From assembly GCF_003012935.1 (NCBI RefSeq), contig NZ_PUDR01000003.1, forward strand, positions 310,001 through 374,000: a DNA stretch of 64,000 nt, in the 5' to 3' direction. This document shows, piece by piece, positions 8,346-17,393 of the stretch; within the stretch, counting starts at the first letter, position 1; every line of letters begins with the position of its first letter. The DNA is from Pannonibacter carbonis. Lineage in GTDB: Bacteria; Pseudomonadota; Alphaproteobacteria; Rhizobiales; Stappiaceae. The notes below the pieces were generated by a model, which was not told the origin of the DNA, ran no database searches, and saw nothing but the letters and a program-made list of their open reading frames with translations. The translations under genes were made by a program, and so were the position numbers.

Positions 8346-9290
8346 ATGCGGGTAATGAACGACATCGAGACGGCGGCTGCGCTGCCCTACAAGGCGCTTG
8401 TCGAGGCGCTCAGGGCGATGTTCAAGGCTGGCTGCGAGATGCCGGTGCGCCATCATCACACGATGGGTGTGCCGGATGAGGCGGACGCGACGCTGCTGCT
8501 GATGCCGGCCTGGACGCCGGGGCAGTATCTCGGGGTCAAGCTGGTGACGGTCGTGCCGGGCAACGCGGCGCGCGGGCTGCCCTCCATTTCCGGTCAGTAC
8601 ATTCTCTCGGATGCGCGCACCGGGGCTGGTCTTGCGCTCATCGATGGCGCCATGCTGACGGGACGCCGGACAGCGGCGGCCTCGGCGCTGGCCGCCGACT
8701 ATCTGGCCCGCAAGGATGCTGGCCATCTCGTGATCGCGGGAACGGGCAGCCTGTCGCGGCCGCTCGCGGAAGCCCATTGCGCGATGCGGCCGATCCGGAA
8801 GGTGACGATCTGGGGCCGCCGTCTTGCCGCTGCCGAGGACGTGGCGGCTGACCTGCGCGCCTGCCTCGATGTCGAGGTGGTTGCTGCCGCTGATCTGGAA
8901 GCGGCCGTGCGCACGGCGGATATCGTCAGCGCAGCGACCATGTCGCAGACCCCGATCATCCTGGGCGACTGGTTGCCCGAGGGCTGCCACGTCGATCTGG
9001 TTGGCGCCTACAAGCCGACCATGCGGGAAAGCGACGACAACGCCATTCGCCGGGCACGGGTTTATGTCGATACGCGGGCGGGGGCCATGAAGGAGGGCGG
9101 TGACATCGTCATTCCGCTGCAGTCGGGGGTCCTGACTGCGGAGGCCATTGCCGGTGATCTTCATGACCTGACGCGAGGCACCGCGCCGGGCCGCACGTCG
9201 GACACCGAGATCACCTTGTTCAAGTCGGTTGGTGCTGCGCTTGAGGACCTTGCGGGCGCGATCCTCGCCTATGAGGGGCAAGCAGGTTGA
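8346..9290 (+). CDS. Ornithine cyclodeaminase/mu-crystallin family protein
   Basis: A 314-residue NAD(P)-binding enzyme of the OCD/mu-crystallin family. It has the family N-terminal fold, the substrate Lys in QYLGVKLVTVVPGN, the loop DGAMLTGRRTAAASALAADY, and a Rossmann motif GTGSLSRPLAEA. Relatives act as ornithine cyclodeaminases, ketimine reductases or amino-acid dehydrogenases, so the substrate cannot be named. I start at ATG 8346, preceded by gggag; the frame is open 22 codons further but that extension looks non-coding. Confidence 0.85.
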   Translation: MRVMNDIETAAALPYKALVEALRAMFKAGCEMPVRHHHTMGVPDEADATLLLMPAWTPGQYLGVKLVTVVPGNAARGLPSISGQYILSDARTGAGLALIDGAMLTGRRTAAASALAADYLARKDAGHLVIAGTGSLSRPLAEAHCAMRPIRKVTIWGRRLAAAEDVAADLRACLDVEVVAAADLEAAVRTADIVSAATMSQTPIILGDWLPEGCHVDLVGAYKPTMRESDDNAIRRARVYVDTRAGAMKEGGDIVIPLQSGVLTAEAIAGDLHDLTRGTAPGRTSDTEITLFKSVGAALEDLAGAILAYEGQAG

Positions 9291-9452
9291 GCGGCGGGGC
9301 TGCGACACAATAACGCCCAATTGCCTTTCTAGCTTGCGTGAAACAGACGTGAAGCAGAGGCAAGCCTTCTGTCGTCTTGTTTTCTTTGGCGCGTGGCGTC
9401 ATGGATTGTGAAGTATTTTTTATCCCTCACCCCGTTCGAGCAAGGTGGTGAA

Positions 9453-9992
9453 ATGCGCAAGATTTTATTCAATGCAGTTCTTCTTGGAGGGCTTCTGTCT
9501 TCCGGCGCTGCTTTCGCTTGGACCGCCCAATCCTCGGCAGATCTCAACATGCGGACCGGGCCGGGAACGAATTATGCGCCGATTTTGGTCATCCCGCGCG
9601 GCGCTCTGGTCGAGGTCGGCGCCTGCAATGCCTGGTGCACTGTGTTTTATGCCGGATATCGCGGATTTGTCAGCGGCCGCTATCTGATACCGGTCAGCGG
9701 CGGTTACGTGCCCCCGCCGCCGGTCGTAATGCCGCCGCCGGTGATCGTGGTTCCGCCCCCGGTCTATCGCCCACCTGTCTACCGGCCTCCGGTCTATCGT
9801 CCGCCGCATCACCGGCCGCCCCAGTACAGGCCGCCGGATTACCGCCCGCCCGTCTACCGGCCGGAACCGTACCGTCCCGAGCCCTATCGGCCGCAAGGCG
9901 GCGGACGCTCCCTGCAGCCGTCAATCCCGGGGCCGGAGTTCCAGGGATCGAATCCTGGCCAGCCGTTGCCGCAGGAATCCTATCGTAACTGA
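9453..9992 (+). CDS. Secreted SH3-domain protein with proline-rich YRPP tail
   Basis: A 179-residue exported protein. A signal peptide ending near AAFAWTA is followed by a bacterial SH3 (SH3b) domain with LNMRTGPGTNYAPI, two Cys (CNAWC) and GFVSGRYL, about residues 25-85. The rest is a low-complexity tail with repeated YRPP/YRPE units. SH3b domains often bind cell-wall peptides; the tail may span peptidoglycan. I chose ATG 9453 because the signal peptide starts there; the frame is open 20 codons upstream. Confidence 0.75.
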   Translation: MRKILFNAVLLGGLLSSGAAFAWTAQSSADLNMRTGPGTNYAPILVIPRGALVEVGACNAWCTVFYAGYRGFVSGRYLIPVSGGYVPPPPVVMPPPVIVVPPPVYRPPVYRPPVYRPPHHRPPQYRPPDYRPPVYRPEPYRPEPYRPQGGGRSLQPSIPGPEFQGSNPGQPLPQESYRN

Positions 9993-10018
9993 CGCTGGTC
10001 AGAGGCGCGCTGAGTTTG

Positions 10019-10043
10019 GAGAGCCCGGCTTGTTCGGGCTCTC
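10019..10043 (+). terminator. Hairpin after the SH3-domain gene
   Basis: GAGAGCCCG (10019-10027) pairs perfectly with CGGGCTCTC (10035-10043) around a seven-base loop, 26 bases after the stop at 9992. A weak T-run follows. It is probably the transcript end of the SH3-domain gene. Confidence 0.6.
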
Positions 10044-10258
10044 GTCGTTTCGCCGGCGGGGCTGCAGGTCCGGCCGGTAAGCTGGATCAGGTTGCCGCCT
10101 TGCTTGTCGATCTGGGCAAGCGTGGCACCGAAAAACCCAGATATCATGTGATTGTCGCCACAGTTCGGAACGGATTTGCCGCTAGCTTGGCACATGACAA
10201 CGAGATTCGACCCTGTGCCTGGCGCCTGGGGCTGACTGAAACACTTAAGGAGCATGAG

Positions 10259-10966
10259 ATGGCCCGTCACACCTTGAGTATCCCTGACCTTGCAGGCCGC
10301 GGAGCTGCCGCAGCCCGGCGCCTTGTGCTGCTGACCGCCCTGGTGAGCGTAACGGCGACGACGGCGCTGGCTGCCGACCCGGTGGCGATGGTGCTGGACC
10401 GGTCCGAGGGCGTCAATGCTACAGCCTTCGCCGAACTGGTTCCGGGCGACGAGATTGCCCTCGGCACCGGTGGTTACGTCGACCTTCTTGACTATACCGC
10501 CTGCCGCGAGGTCCGGATCACTGGTGGCAGCGTCACGGCCACGTCGTCCGGCCTGGTCATCGCTGAAGGCGAGGAAAAGGAACTGCGTCCGGGCAATTGT
10601 CTGAAGCAGGAAGTCGGCAATGCCGGCACGGATGGCGGCAAGGGCCTTGCGGTCACCATGCGCGGACTGGTGCCCGAGAACAAGGTGGCGGCGTCCCTGA
10701 TGCTGCGGTTCGGCGAGGATTTGCAGGAACGCTATGACAGCGTCTTTGTCTCCGTCGACGGCGGCACCCCCCAGGAATACAAGCTGGACGACAAGGTTCT
10801 CGCTGATATGCCGGGTCTCATGTCCCCTGCCGATGGCAAGGGAAGCGGCGTGCCGATCGAGTTGACCTTCAAGCCGCGTGCCGGTACGGGGGAATCCGAA
10901 ATCCGCCAGTTCACGCTGGATCCGCTTGAAGTGGGCCGGGAAACGGCGGTTGTCGTTGTGAAATGA
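10259..10966 (+). CDS. Exported FecR-like domain protein
   Basis: A 235-residue exported protein. The N terminus carries a long signal peptide ending near TTALAAD, followed by a FecR-like beta-rich region (about residues 40-110: ELVPGDEIALGTGG, then LLDYTACREVRITGG) with Cys pairs, and a C-terminal beta-rich half of unknown fold. The start at 10259 has a clear taaggag ribosome-binding site. Its stop overlaps the start of the CHASE2 cyclase gene, so it may feed a periplasmic signal to that sensor. That role is inferred from position only. Confidence 0.65.
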   Translation: MARHTLSIPDLAGRGAAAARRLVLLTALVSVTATTALAADPVAMVLDRSEGVNATAFAELVPGDEIALGTGGYVDLLDYTACREVRITGGSVTATSSGLVIAEGEEKELRPGNCLKQEVGNAGTDGGKGLAVTMRGLVPENKVAASLMLRFGEDLQERYDSVFVSVDGGTPQEYKLDDKVLADMPGLMSPADGKGSGVPIELTFKPRAGTGESEIRQFTLDPLEVGRETAVVVVK

Positions 10967-12924
10967 GCGAAGCCGCGCGGGCAGCGTCTGCTGCCAGGGA
11001 GCGCAGGCGACTGAAGGCCGCGGTGATTGTCATCGCGGTCATCGCTGGCGTTCTGGCTGGCATTGGCGCAACGCGCGCCCTCTGGGAAGGCTGGATCAAT
11101 GACCGGTTGCTGCAGGTGCGCGCGCTGGTCACAGACCTGCCGCAGGACCGGTTTCCCGTCGCCGTCGTTGGTCTTGACCAGGCGTCCCTGACGTCGAAAC
11201 GGCTTGAAGCAATCCCGCGTGTGTTCATGTCGCAGGCCTTCGCCAAGGCCGGAACCGCGTTGTTTGATGCCGGGGCGAAGGCCATCGGGCTCGATTTCGT
11301 TTTCGCCTTTTCCGCTGATGCCTTTGCCGATCCGCAGACGGGCGAAGCCCGCCTCAAGGGCTATGACCGGCAGTTCCTGCGTTTTCTTTATGAGAACCGG
11401 GGCAGGGTGGTCGTCGCCCGGACGTCGACCGGCATTCCGCACCGCTCGATTTCAGCTGCTGCCGGCAGCGACGGCGTGCGCTCGACCGAGATCCTGACCG
11501 ACAATGACGGCGTCGTCCGCCGGCACCGACCGCAGCTGCCGCTGGAGACCTCCCCGGCCTTTGTCGATGCAATGCTGGGCCATGCAGAGGCATCAGTCGA
11601 CAGGCCCTACATCGCGGTGCCCGGCGCCCGGCTGGCGACGTCAGTGCCCTATCTGTCGCTGCTCGATGTCCTTGACCTGATGGACGCGGCGGACGGCACG
11701 GAGAAGTTGAAGCAGTTTGCCGAAGGTCGTGTCATCCTGTTCGGTTCGACCCTGCCGAACGAGGATGAGCATCTTTATCTCGACCGGTTCCTGCCACGCG
11801 AGACGCCACTGGGCGAGGGGGCCGGGCCGGCCGGGCGTCCGCCCGTGCGCACGGCAACAAGTGGCGTCTTCATCCTGGCAGATCTGATCGGCTCGCCCCT
11901 GGTTGGCCGCGTGGTGCATGAAGCGCCCTTTGCTCTGGTCGGGTTGTCGATTGTCGCCTTTGCCCTGGTTGGCGCACTTGCCGGGCTGAATCTGCCATTG
12001 CCAAGCCTGCCGTTGGTTGTCGTCGGTCTTGTGCTGGCCGGGATCGGGCTTGCCTATGTCGTGTTGATGTCCGGCTGGATGCTGCCGGCCGGTGCGCCGC
12101 CAACGGCCGGTTTCATTGCACTGATGGTGGCCGGCGTTGCCCAGGTGGCCGTCTTGAAACGGCGCGAACGCGAACTGGTTCGGCTGTTCGGCCATTACCT
12201 GTCGCCGCAGGTGATCCGGGCCATGGCGGAAGAAGAGCGTCTGTCGGATCTCGGCGGAGAGACGCGCAAGGTCGTGATCGCCTTCATCGATATCGTCGGC
12301 TTCACCCGCATGTCGGAGCGCCTGCCTGACCGCGAGGTGGTCAAGGTGGTCAACACTGTCTTCGATGCCATCGGCGCCGAGATCACACGGTCGGAAGGCT
12401 ATATCGACAAATACATCGGCGATGCCGTCATGGCGGTCTGGAACGCGCCGAATGACGTGGAGGACCCGGAAGCACGGGCCGTGGCCTGTGCACTGGCGGT
12501 CATCGATCTCTTGCCAAGGCTGCGCCAGCGGACAGGCCAGCCCGAGCTTGACCTGCGCATCGCGCTGAACGCCGGACCGGCGCTGGTGGGCGACATCGGC
12601 GGTGAGACGCGGCGCTCCTTCACCGTGATGGGCACGACAGTCAACGCGGCGAGCCGCATCGAATCCATTGCCAAGGACGCGGCAGTGCGCCTTGCCTTCA
12701 CCGGCCCGGTGGGAGAAGCCTTGCCGGCCAGCGTGCCGCAGCGTCTGTTGTGGCGCGGACAACTGCGCGGTCTCACGACTGAAACCGTCGTCCTGACGCT
12801 TGATGACGCCCGGCTGTGGATGGATGGGCAGGGACCGGCTCTCTCGCTGGTCCCGGAAAATGTCGAGCCTGCCGCTGCCGCAGACGCTGCCCAGTCCCGC
12901 CAGACGGCGAGTTCGCGCCCTTGA
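10963..12924 (+). CDS. CHASE2-domain class III adenylate/guanylate cyclase
   Basis: A 653-residue membrane sensor. It has one N-terminal membrane helix (about 20-42), an extracytoplasmic CHASE2 domain (about 45-320, with VAVVGLDQASL and AIGLDFVF), three closely spaced membrane helices (about 330-400), and a class III nucleotide cyclase domain (about 435-600). The metal-binding aspartates are present in FIDIVGFT and YIGDAVMAVW, and the NAASRIE motif follows, so the domain looks active. cAMP is the likelier product but cGMP cannot be excluded. It overlaps the exported FecR-like gene by 4 bp and ends 7 bp from the opposing caspase-like gene. Confidence 0.92.
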   Translation: MSEAARAASAARERRRLKAAVIVIAVIAGVLAGIGATRALWEGWINDRLLQVRALVTDLPQDRFPVAVVGLDQASLTSKRLEAIPRVFMSQAFAKAGTALFDAGAKAIGLDFVFAFSADAFADPQTGEARLKGYDRQFLRFLYENRGRVVVARTSTGIPHRSISAAAGSDGVRSTEILTDNDGVVRRHRPQLPLETSPAFVDAMLGHAEASVDRPYIAVPGARLATSVPYLSLLDVLDLMDAADGTEKLKQFAEGRVILFGSTLPNEDEHLYLDRFLPRETPLGEGAGPAGRPPVRTATSGVFILADLIGSPLVGRVVHEAPFALVGLSIVAFALVGALAGLNLPLPSLPLVVVGLVLAGIGLAYVVLMSGWMLPAGAPPTAGFIALMVAGVAQVAVLKRRERELVRLFGHYLSPQVIRAMAEEERLSDLGGETRKVVIAFIDIVGFTRMSERLPDREVVKVVNTVFDAIGAEITRSEGYIDKYIGDAVMAVWNAPNDVEDPEARAVACALAVIDLLPRLRQRTGQPELDLRIALNAGPALVGDIGGETRRSFTVMGTTVNAASRIESIAKDAAVRLAFTGPVGEALPASVPQRLLWRGQLRGLTTETVVLTLDDARLWMDGQGPALSLVPENVEPAAAADAAQSRQTASSRP

Positions 12925-12931
12925 TGGGCCT

Positions 12932-14521
12932 TTACCGTCCCAGCGCCCCGCCAAGAACACCGCCGAGCACGCCACCGATGAAGGCGGCACCGGCAGCGCC
13001 GTCGATCCCGCTCTGATCAGCCGGCGGCAGACGCTCGGGGCCAGGGGTTCCGGGAGCATCCGGCAGCGGCTGCAGCCTTTGGGCGCTGCGGGCATCGCGC
13101 CGCTGCGCCTGCTGCTGCTTCAGCTTCTCGGCAACCACCACATAGGCTGCCTGGGTCTGGGCCACGAGCATCTGATACTGCGGTTCGCTCAGGCTGCCAG
13201 TGACGGGCTGGCCGGCGGCGGCCTGCCAGGCGCGAATGCCGCTGCGGGTGCGTGCGCCGAAAGCACCGTCCGGCATGCCGACATCGAAGCCTGCAATATT
13301 CAGCCGAAGCTGGACCTCCCGCTTGCGCATCTGGCTCCAGCCTTGCTCCGCTGCCGTGATGCTGTCCGCCGCTGCAATTGCCTCTCCCGGCGCCGTCCGC
13401 GAGGCGCTGTTGCCTTCCGTCAATGCGGCGACCTGTTGTCCGGCTGCTGCCGGCTCGGGCGCAACTGGGGCGGCGGCGGTGGCCTGGATCTGCGCCTGGG
13501 CCGGCGCCGTGGTGCCGCCGGACAGGCGGGTGACCTGGTTGCGGGCAACTTCAGCGAAAGTCCCGTTCGGGTAGGCCGCGAGATAGGCGGAGTAGTCGCC
13601 GACGGTGCCGGCGGCCTGGGCTGCATCCCAGAGCGCCTTTTCGCGTTCCCAGGCAATCTGGCTGGCTGCGGCCGGAACAGTGCCGGAGACTGCAGTCGGC
13701 GCCGGTTCGGACGCATTGGTCGCGCTGGAGGCTGTCGCGGCCTGGCCCGTCGACCGATTCAGGAACACTTCGCCAATCAGCGAGGCATTGACCCAGGGCC
13801 GCTGGCGTTCACCGGTTTCGCGGTAAACGTCGCCGGTGACGCGGGTCATGACGTTCTGGATCGGCGTGTCCGGCGCATCGATGTGGCGCAGCAGCGCCGT
13901 GGTGAAGGGGGAATTGGAGCCCGAGCCGTCCAGCGCCACATCGCCAGGCGAGGTGGCGAAGGCGATCACCGAGCCTTCAGCGCCAGCATCTTCCATCTTG
14001 ATCTCGGCAAGGCCAAGGCCCACCGCAGCCGACCGGCTGGGGCTCATGCTGCGGGCGAGGGTGCGTGCCAGCGGATTGTCGCGGCAGGCGTCGAGGAACA
14101 CCATGCGCACCTTCACATCATTCGACATCTGGCGCAGCACGAAATCCGCCGAGATGGTTTCGAAGTCGAGCGCAGTCTCATCGGCAAACTTGGCGTCGAT
14201 CGGGATCAGGTAATTGACGCCGCCGACCTGCATGCCATGCCCGGCATAGAACAGGAGCGCGATGTCCGCACCGCGTGCCGTCCTGGCGAAATCGGCGACC
14301 GTGCGGCGCATGCCCTGGTAATCGAGGTCATAGCCCGAGACGACTTCAAAGCCGAGCTGCTGCAGCTTCGCCGTCATGGCGCGTGCATCATTAGCGGGGT
14401 TGGGCAAGGTGACCGCATGGGCATAGTCGCCATTGCCCATGACGAGAGCAACGCGTTTGGCAAGCGCCGGCGAGATTCCGGCGATCAGGACGACCAGAAC
14501 GGCAAGGGCGCGCGCAAGCAT
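12932..14521 (-). CDS. Exported caspase-like protease (peptidase C14) with peptidoglycan-binding-like domain
   Basis: A 529-residue metacaspase-type protein. A signal peptide (residues 1-22) precedes a caspase p20-like domain starting KRVALVMGNGDY; the catalytic His is in YAGHGMQ and the Cys in LDACRDNP. A linker rich in Ala/Thr follows, then a peptidoglycan-binding-like helical region (VQLRLNIAGFDVG, about 420-480) and a Gly-rich tail with GGVLGG repeats that could insert in a membrane. The start at 14521 has a strong ggagga ribosome-binding site; the open frame upstream to 14647 lacks one. It converges on the CHASE2 cyclase gene with 7 bp between stops. Confidence 0.85.
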   Translation of the reverse strand: MLARALAVLVVLIAGISPALAKRVALVMGNGDYAHAVTLPNPANDARAMTAKLQQLGFEVVSGYDLDYQGMRRTVADFARTARGADIALLFYAGHGMQVGGVNYLIPIDAKFADETALDFETISADFVLRQMSNDVKVRMVFLDACRDNPLARTLARSMSPSRSAAVGLGLAEIKMEDAGAEGSVIAFATSPGDVALDGSGSNSPFTTALLRHIDAPDTPIQNVMTRVTGDVYRETGERQRPWVNASLIGEVFLNRSTGQAATASSATNASEPAPTAVSGTVPAAASQIAWEREKALWDAAQAAGTVGDYSAYLAAYPNGTFAEVARNQVTRLSGGTTAPAQAQIQATAAAPVAPEPAAAGQQVAALTEGNSASRTAPGEAIAAADSITAAEQGWSQMRKREVQLRLNIAGFDVGMPDGAFGARTRSGIRAWQAAAGQPVTGSLSEPQYQMLVAQTQAAYVVVAEKLKQQQAQRRDARSAQRLQPLPDAPGTPGPERLPPADQSGIDGAAGAAFIGGVLGGVLGGALGR

Positions 14522-14660
14522 CTTCGTGTTCCTCCGGCGGACAATGAGCGACGCAACGTTAGACAAATCTCTGCCACGGGTCGCGTCCTCATACAAGAAG
14601 GCCGCATCATTGGTTAGATGACGCGGCCTGTCCGTCGTGCATATCACAAAGCGGGGCTTT

Positions 14661-15464
14661 TCAGCGGAAATGGCAACTTACGCTGCCAAAGGGCCCGAAA
14701 TCTGCGTGGATCGACGAGCCGTGCGGGGCTTCGACCGGACGGATGAAGGATCCGGCCAGCACCACCTCTCCCGCTGACAGGCCCATGCCATACTGGGCCA
14801 GACGGTTGGCGAGCCATGCGATTCCGCGGGCCGGGTTATTGAGAACGCCGGCGCCAAGGCCGGTTTCCTCGACCTCGCCATTCTTCGAGACGATCGCCCC
14901 CATCCAGCGCATGTCGACCGCATCGGGCCGCATCGGCCGGCCACCCAGCACGTAGCCTGCGTTGGCGGCGTTGTCGGAAATCGTGTCGACGATGGTGCGG
15001 GTCTGCTTCGTCTCAGGATCAACCCGGACGATGCGCGTGTCGAGGATTTCCAGCGAGGGGGTGATGTAGTCGGTCGCGTTCAGCACGTCGAAGACGGTGA
15101 CATCCGGTCCCTTCAGCGGGGCCTTCAGGATGAAGGCGATCTCCGCCTCGACGCGCGGCTGGATGAAACGGTCCTCGGGGATGACCGAGCCGTCCTCGAA
15201 GGCCATGTCGTCGAACAGCACGCCCGAATCCGGGATGTTGATGTTGAGCGCATACTGCATCGCCTTGGAGGTGAGCCCGATCTTCCAGCCGGTCACCTTG
15301 CGCCCGGCCGCCAGCTTGCGCTTCACCCAGGCGGCCTGGACCGCATAGGCGTCATCCATGGTCATGCCGGGATGCTTCAGGGACAGGAGCCCGGTCTGCA
15401 CCCGACTGCGCTCGGCCTCATCGAGGGCGGCGGCGGCGGCGTCGATTTCGGCGGCACTCAGCAT
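14661..15464 (-). CDS. hpaH: 2-oxo-hept-4-ene-1,7-dioate hydratase HpaH
   Basis: HpaH hydrates 2-oxohept-4-ene-1,7-dioate to the 4-hydroxy acid in homoprotocatechuate meta-cleavage. The 267-residue protein shows the hydratase-family pattern: GWKIGLTSKAMQ, then RVEAEIAFIL with metal-binding acids, and SLEILDTRI. It is the last gene of the hpaFEDGH transcript, starting one base inside the stop of the preceding gene. The following hpaI aldolase that would complete the route to pyruvate and succinate semialdehyde is not in this window. Confidence 0.92.
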   Translation of the reverse strand: MLSAAEIDAAAAALDEAERSRVQTGLLSLKHPGMTMDDAYAVQAAWVKRKLAAGRKVTGWKIGLTSKAMQYALNINIPDSGVLFDDMAFEDGSVIPEDRFIQPRVEAEIAFILKAPLKGPDVTVFDVLNATDYITPSLEILDTRIVRVDPETKQTRTIVDTISDNAANAGYVLGGRPMRPDAVDMRWMGAIVSKNGEVEETGLGAGVLNNPARGIAWLANRLAQYGMGLSAGEVVLAGSFIRPVEAPHGSSIHADFGPFGSVSCHFR

Positions 15465-16348
15465 CAGATCACCTCGTCGGCAACAGGGTTGGTCAGGGTG
15501 CCGAGCCCGTCGGCGCTGACCTCGATCACATCGCCCGGCTTCAGCCAGATCGGCGGATCGAAGCGCGCACCGGCGCCTGTCGGCGTTCCGGTCAGGATGA
15601 CATCGCCCGGCAGCAGCGTGGCGAAAGTCGAGATGTAGGCAATGATTTTGCGGAAGGAAAAGATCATGCGGCTGGTGCGGTCGGACTGGCGCAGCTCGCC
15701 GTTCACCCGGGTTTCCAGCGCGATGTCGGCAATCTGCGCCTCGCCGGTGAAGGGCACGAACCAGGGGCCAAGCGACCCGGAGCGGTCGAAGTTCTTGCCC
15801 TGCGTCACGTTGAACTTGGCGTGGCGAACCCAGTCGCGCAGCGTGCCTTCGTTGGCAAGGCTGAGGCCGGCGATGTGGGACAGGGCATCCTTCTCGGCGA
15901 TCCGGCGGCCCGGCTTGCCAATGACGATGACGATCTCGCCCTCGTAGTCGAGCTGATGCGATTCCGGAGGGCGGACCAGCGGCGCGGTGTGGCCGGTGAA
16001 GGACGAGGCGAAGCGGACGAACAGGGACGGGTTTGACGGCGCGGCCTGGCCGTCCTTGTACTCTTCGTTGCGGTCGGGGAAGTTGACGCCGACGCAGATG
16101 TACTTGTCTGCGTCGGTGACGGGGAGGTCGAAGCTGAGACCGTCGAGAGCCAGGTCGGCTGGCAGGCCTGAGGCCTCTTCAACCAGTCGGGACAGTGCGC
16201 CGTCGGCGAGCACGCTGCACAGGGTCGGCCACCGGGCTCCGAACCGGGCGCTGAGGTCGACGACACCATCGCCGTTGACCAGACCATAGCGGCGTTGGCC
16301 ATTCTTGTGAAAGCCGACGAGTCGGGATGAGGGCAGGGCGATGGTCAT
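15464..16348 (-). CDS. Fumarylacetoacetate-hydrolase family decarboxylase/isomerase (HpaG-like)
   Basis: A 294-residue FAH-family enzyme. Visible signatures are YICVGVNFPDRNEEY, the metal-binding LDYEGEIVIVIGK, LSLANEGTLRDWV, and the C-terminal ILTGTPTGAGARFDPP. In this operon it most likely decarboxylates 5-oxopent-3-ene-1,2,5-tricarboxylate and isomerises the product (HpaG/HpcE role). The enteric enzyme is a duplicated two-domain protein whereas this is single-length, so the exact step is inferred from context. It lies 12 bp from hpaD. Confidence 0.8.
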   Translation of the reverse strand: MTIALPSSRLVGFHKNGQRRYGLVNGDGVVDLSARFGARWPTLCSVLADGALSRLVEEASGLPADLALDGLSFDLPVTDADKYICVGVNFPDRNEEYKDGQAAPSNPSLFVRFASSFTGHTAPLVRPPESHQLDYEGEIVIVIGKPGRRIAEKDALSHIAGLSLANEGTLRDWVRHAKFNVTQGKNFDRSGSLGPWFVPFTGEAQIADIALETRVNGELRQSDRTSRMIFSFRKIIAYISTFATLLPGDVILTGTPTGAGARFDPPIWLKPGDVIEVSADGLGTLTNPVADEVI

Positions 16349-16360
16349 GTCGTCATCTCC

Positions 16361-17341
16361 TCACGGGGCCACGATCGGCTGGGCGTCCAGCTTGGCGGCA
16401 ACGGGCTCGACGCCGGCAAAGAGGCTGCCTTCCTCGAACCAGGACTTCGGCGCGGGCGCACCCCAGAGCGTCTGGCGCTGCGGGTCCTTCAGGTCCCACT
16501 TGATCGGCTCCAGGTCCGGATCGACCGTCTGGTAGTCGGAGCAATAGATCTCGATGCGGTGGCCATCCGGGTCGCGGATGTAGAGGAAGAAGGCGTTGGA
16601 AATGCCATGCCGGCCCGGGCCGCGCTCGATGTTGGCGAGATAGCCGGAGGTGGCCATCAGGTCGAGCAGGTCGATGATGTTGAGCGGCGTCGGCACCCAG
16701 AAGGCGGTGTGGTGCAGGCGCGGACCCCGGCCGTTGGTGAAGGCGATGTCATGCACGCCGCCCTTGCGGTGCGTCCAGGCGGCCCACAGCTTCTTCGACA
16801 CCTCGTCCTCGGTGTATTCCGTCACCCGGAAGCCGATCTCGTTGTAGAAGGCGACGCTCTCGTCCACGCTCGGGGTGAAGCAGTTGAAGTGGTCGATGCG
16901 CAGCGGCTTCACGCCCTTGTAGAGGGCGTATTTCTGATGGATCGGCGGCAGCCGGTCCATGCGGGTGTAGAATTCCAGCGGAATGCCGTGCGGATCCTGC
17001 GTGCGCAGCGTGCGCGACTGGTAGGGCCGCTCGACCCACTCCACCGGCAGACCCTTGGCCTTGAAGAACCGCTCGGCCTTGGCAAGGTCATCCTCGTCAA
17101 AGAGCTTGAAACCAAGCAGGTTGGCGGTCGCCGTCTCGCCCTTCTTCAGGATGATGCAGTGGTGCCCGCGCTCTTCCATGGCACGCAGGTAGATCTCGCT
17201 GTCGGTCTCGTCGGTGACCTGAAGGCCGAGGATGTCGACGTAGAAGGCGCGGGATGCAGCCAGATCGCGCACGGTGAATTCCACGTGGCTCAGCCGCACG
17301 ATGTTGAAGGGCGGATAGAGATTGGGGGCAGGAATGGGCAT
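16361..17341 (-). CDS. hpaD: 3,4-dihydroxyphenylacetate 2,3-dioxygenase HpaD
   Basis: The extradiol ring-cleavage enzyme that opens homoprotocatechuate to 5-carboxymethyl-2-hydroxymuconate semialdehyde. The 326-residue protein is of the two-domain vicinal-oxygen-chelate (type I) class, like the Brevibacterium and Arthrobacter enzymes, not the unrelated LigB-type HpaD of E. coli. Likely metal ligands are the His in LRIDHFNCF, the His pair in RLHHTAFW and the Glu in GHRIEIY; IERGPGRHGISNAF is the active-site loop. It sits third in the hpa operon. Confidence 0.92.
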   Translation of the reverse strand: MPIPAPNLYPPFNIVRLSHVEFTVRDLAASRAFYVDILGLQVTDETDSEIYLRAMEERGHHCIILKKGETATANLLGFKLFDEDDLAKAERFFKAKGLPVEWVERPYQSRTLRTQDPHGIPLEFYTRMDRLPPIHQKYALYKGVKPLRIDHFNCFTPSVDESVAFYNEIGFRVTEYTEDEVSKKLWAAWTHRKGGVHDIAFTNGRGPRLHHTAFWVPTPLNIIDLLDLMATSGYLANIERGPGRHGISNAFFLYIRDPDGHRIEIYCSDYQTVDPDLEPIKWDLKDPQRQTLWGAPAPKSWFEEGSLFAGVEPVAAKLDAQPIVAP

Positions 17342-17393
17342 CGGGTCCTCCCGGAGACTTGGCCGGATTGTTCTGGTCTGGGTTTAGCGGGGA

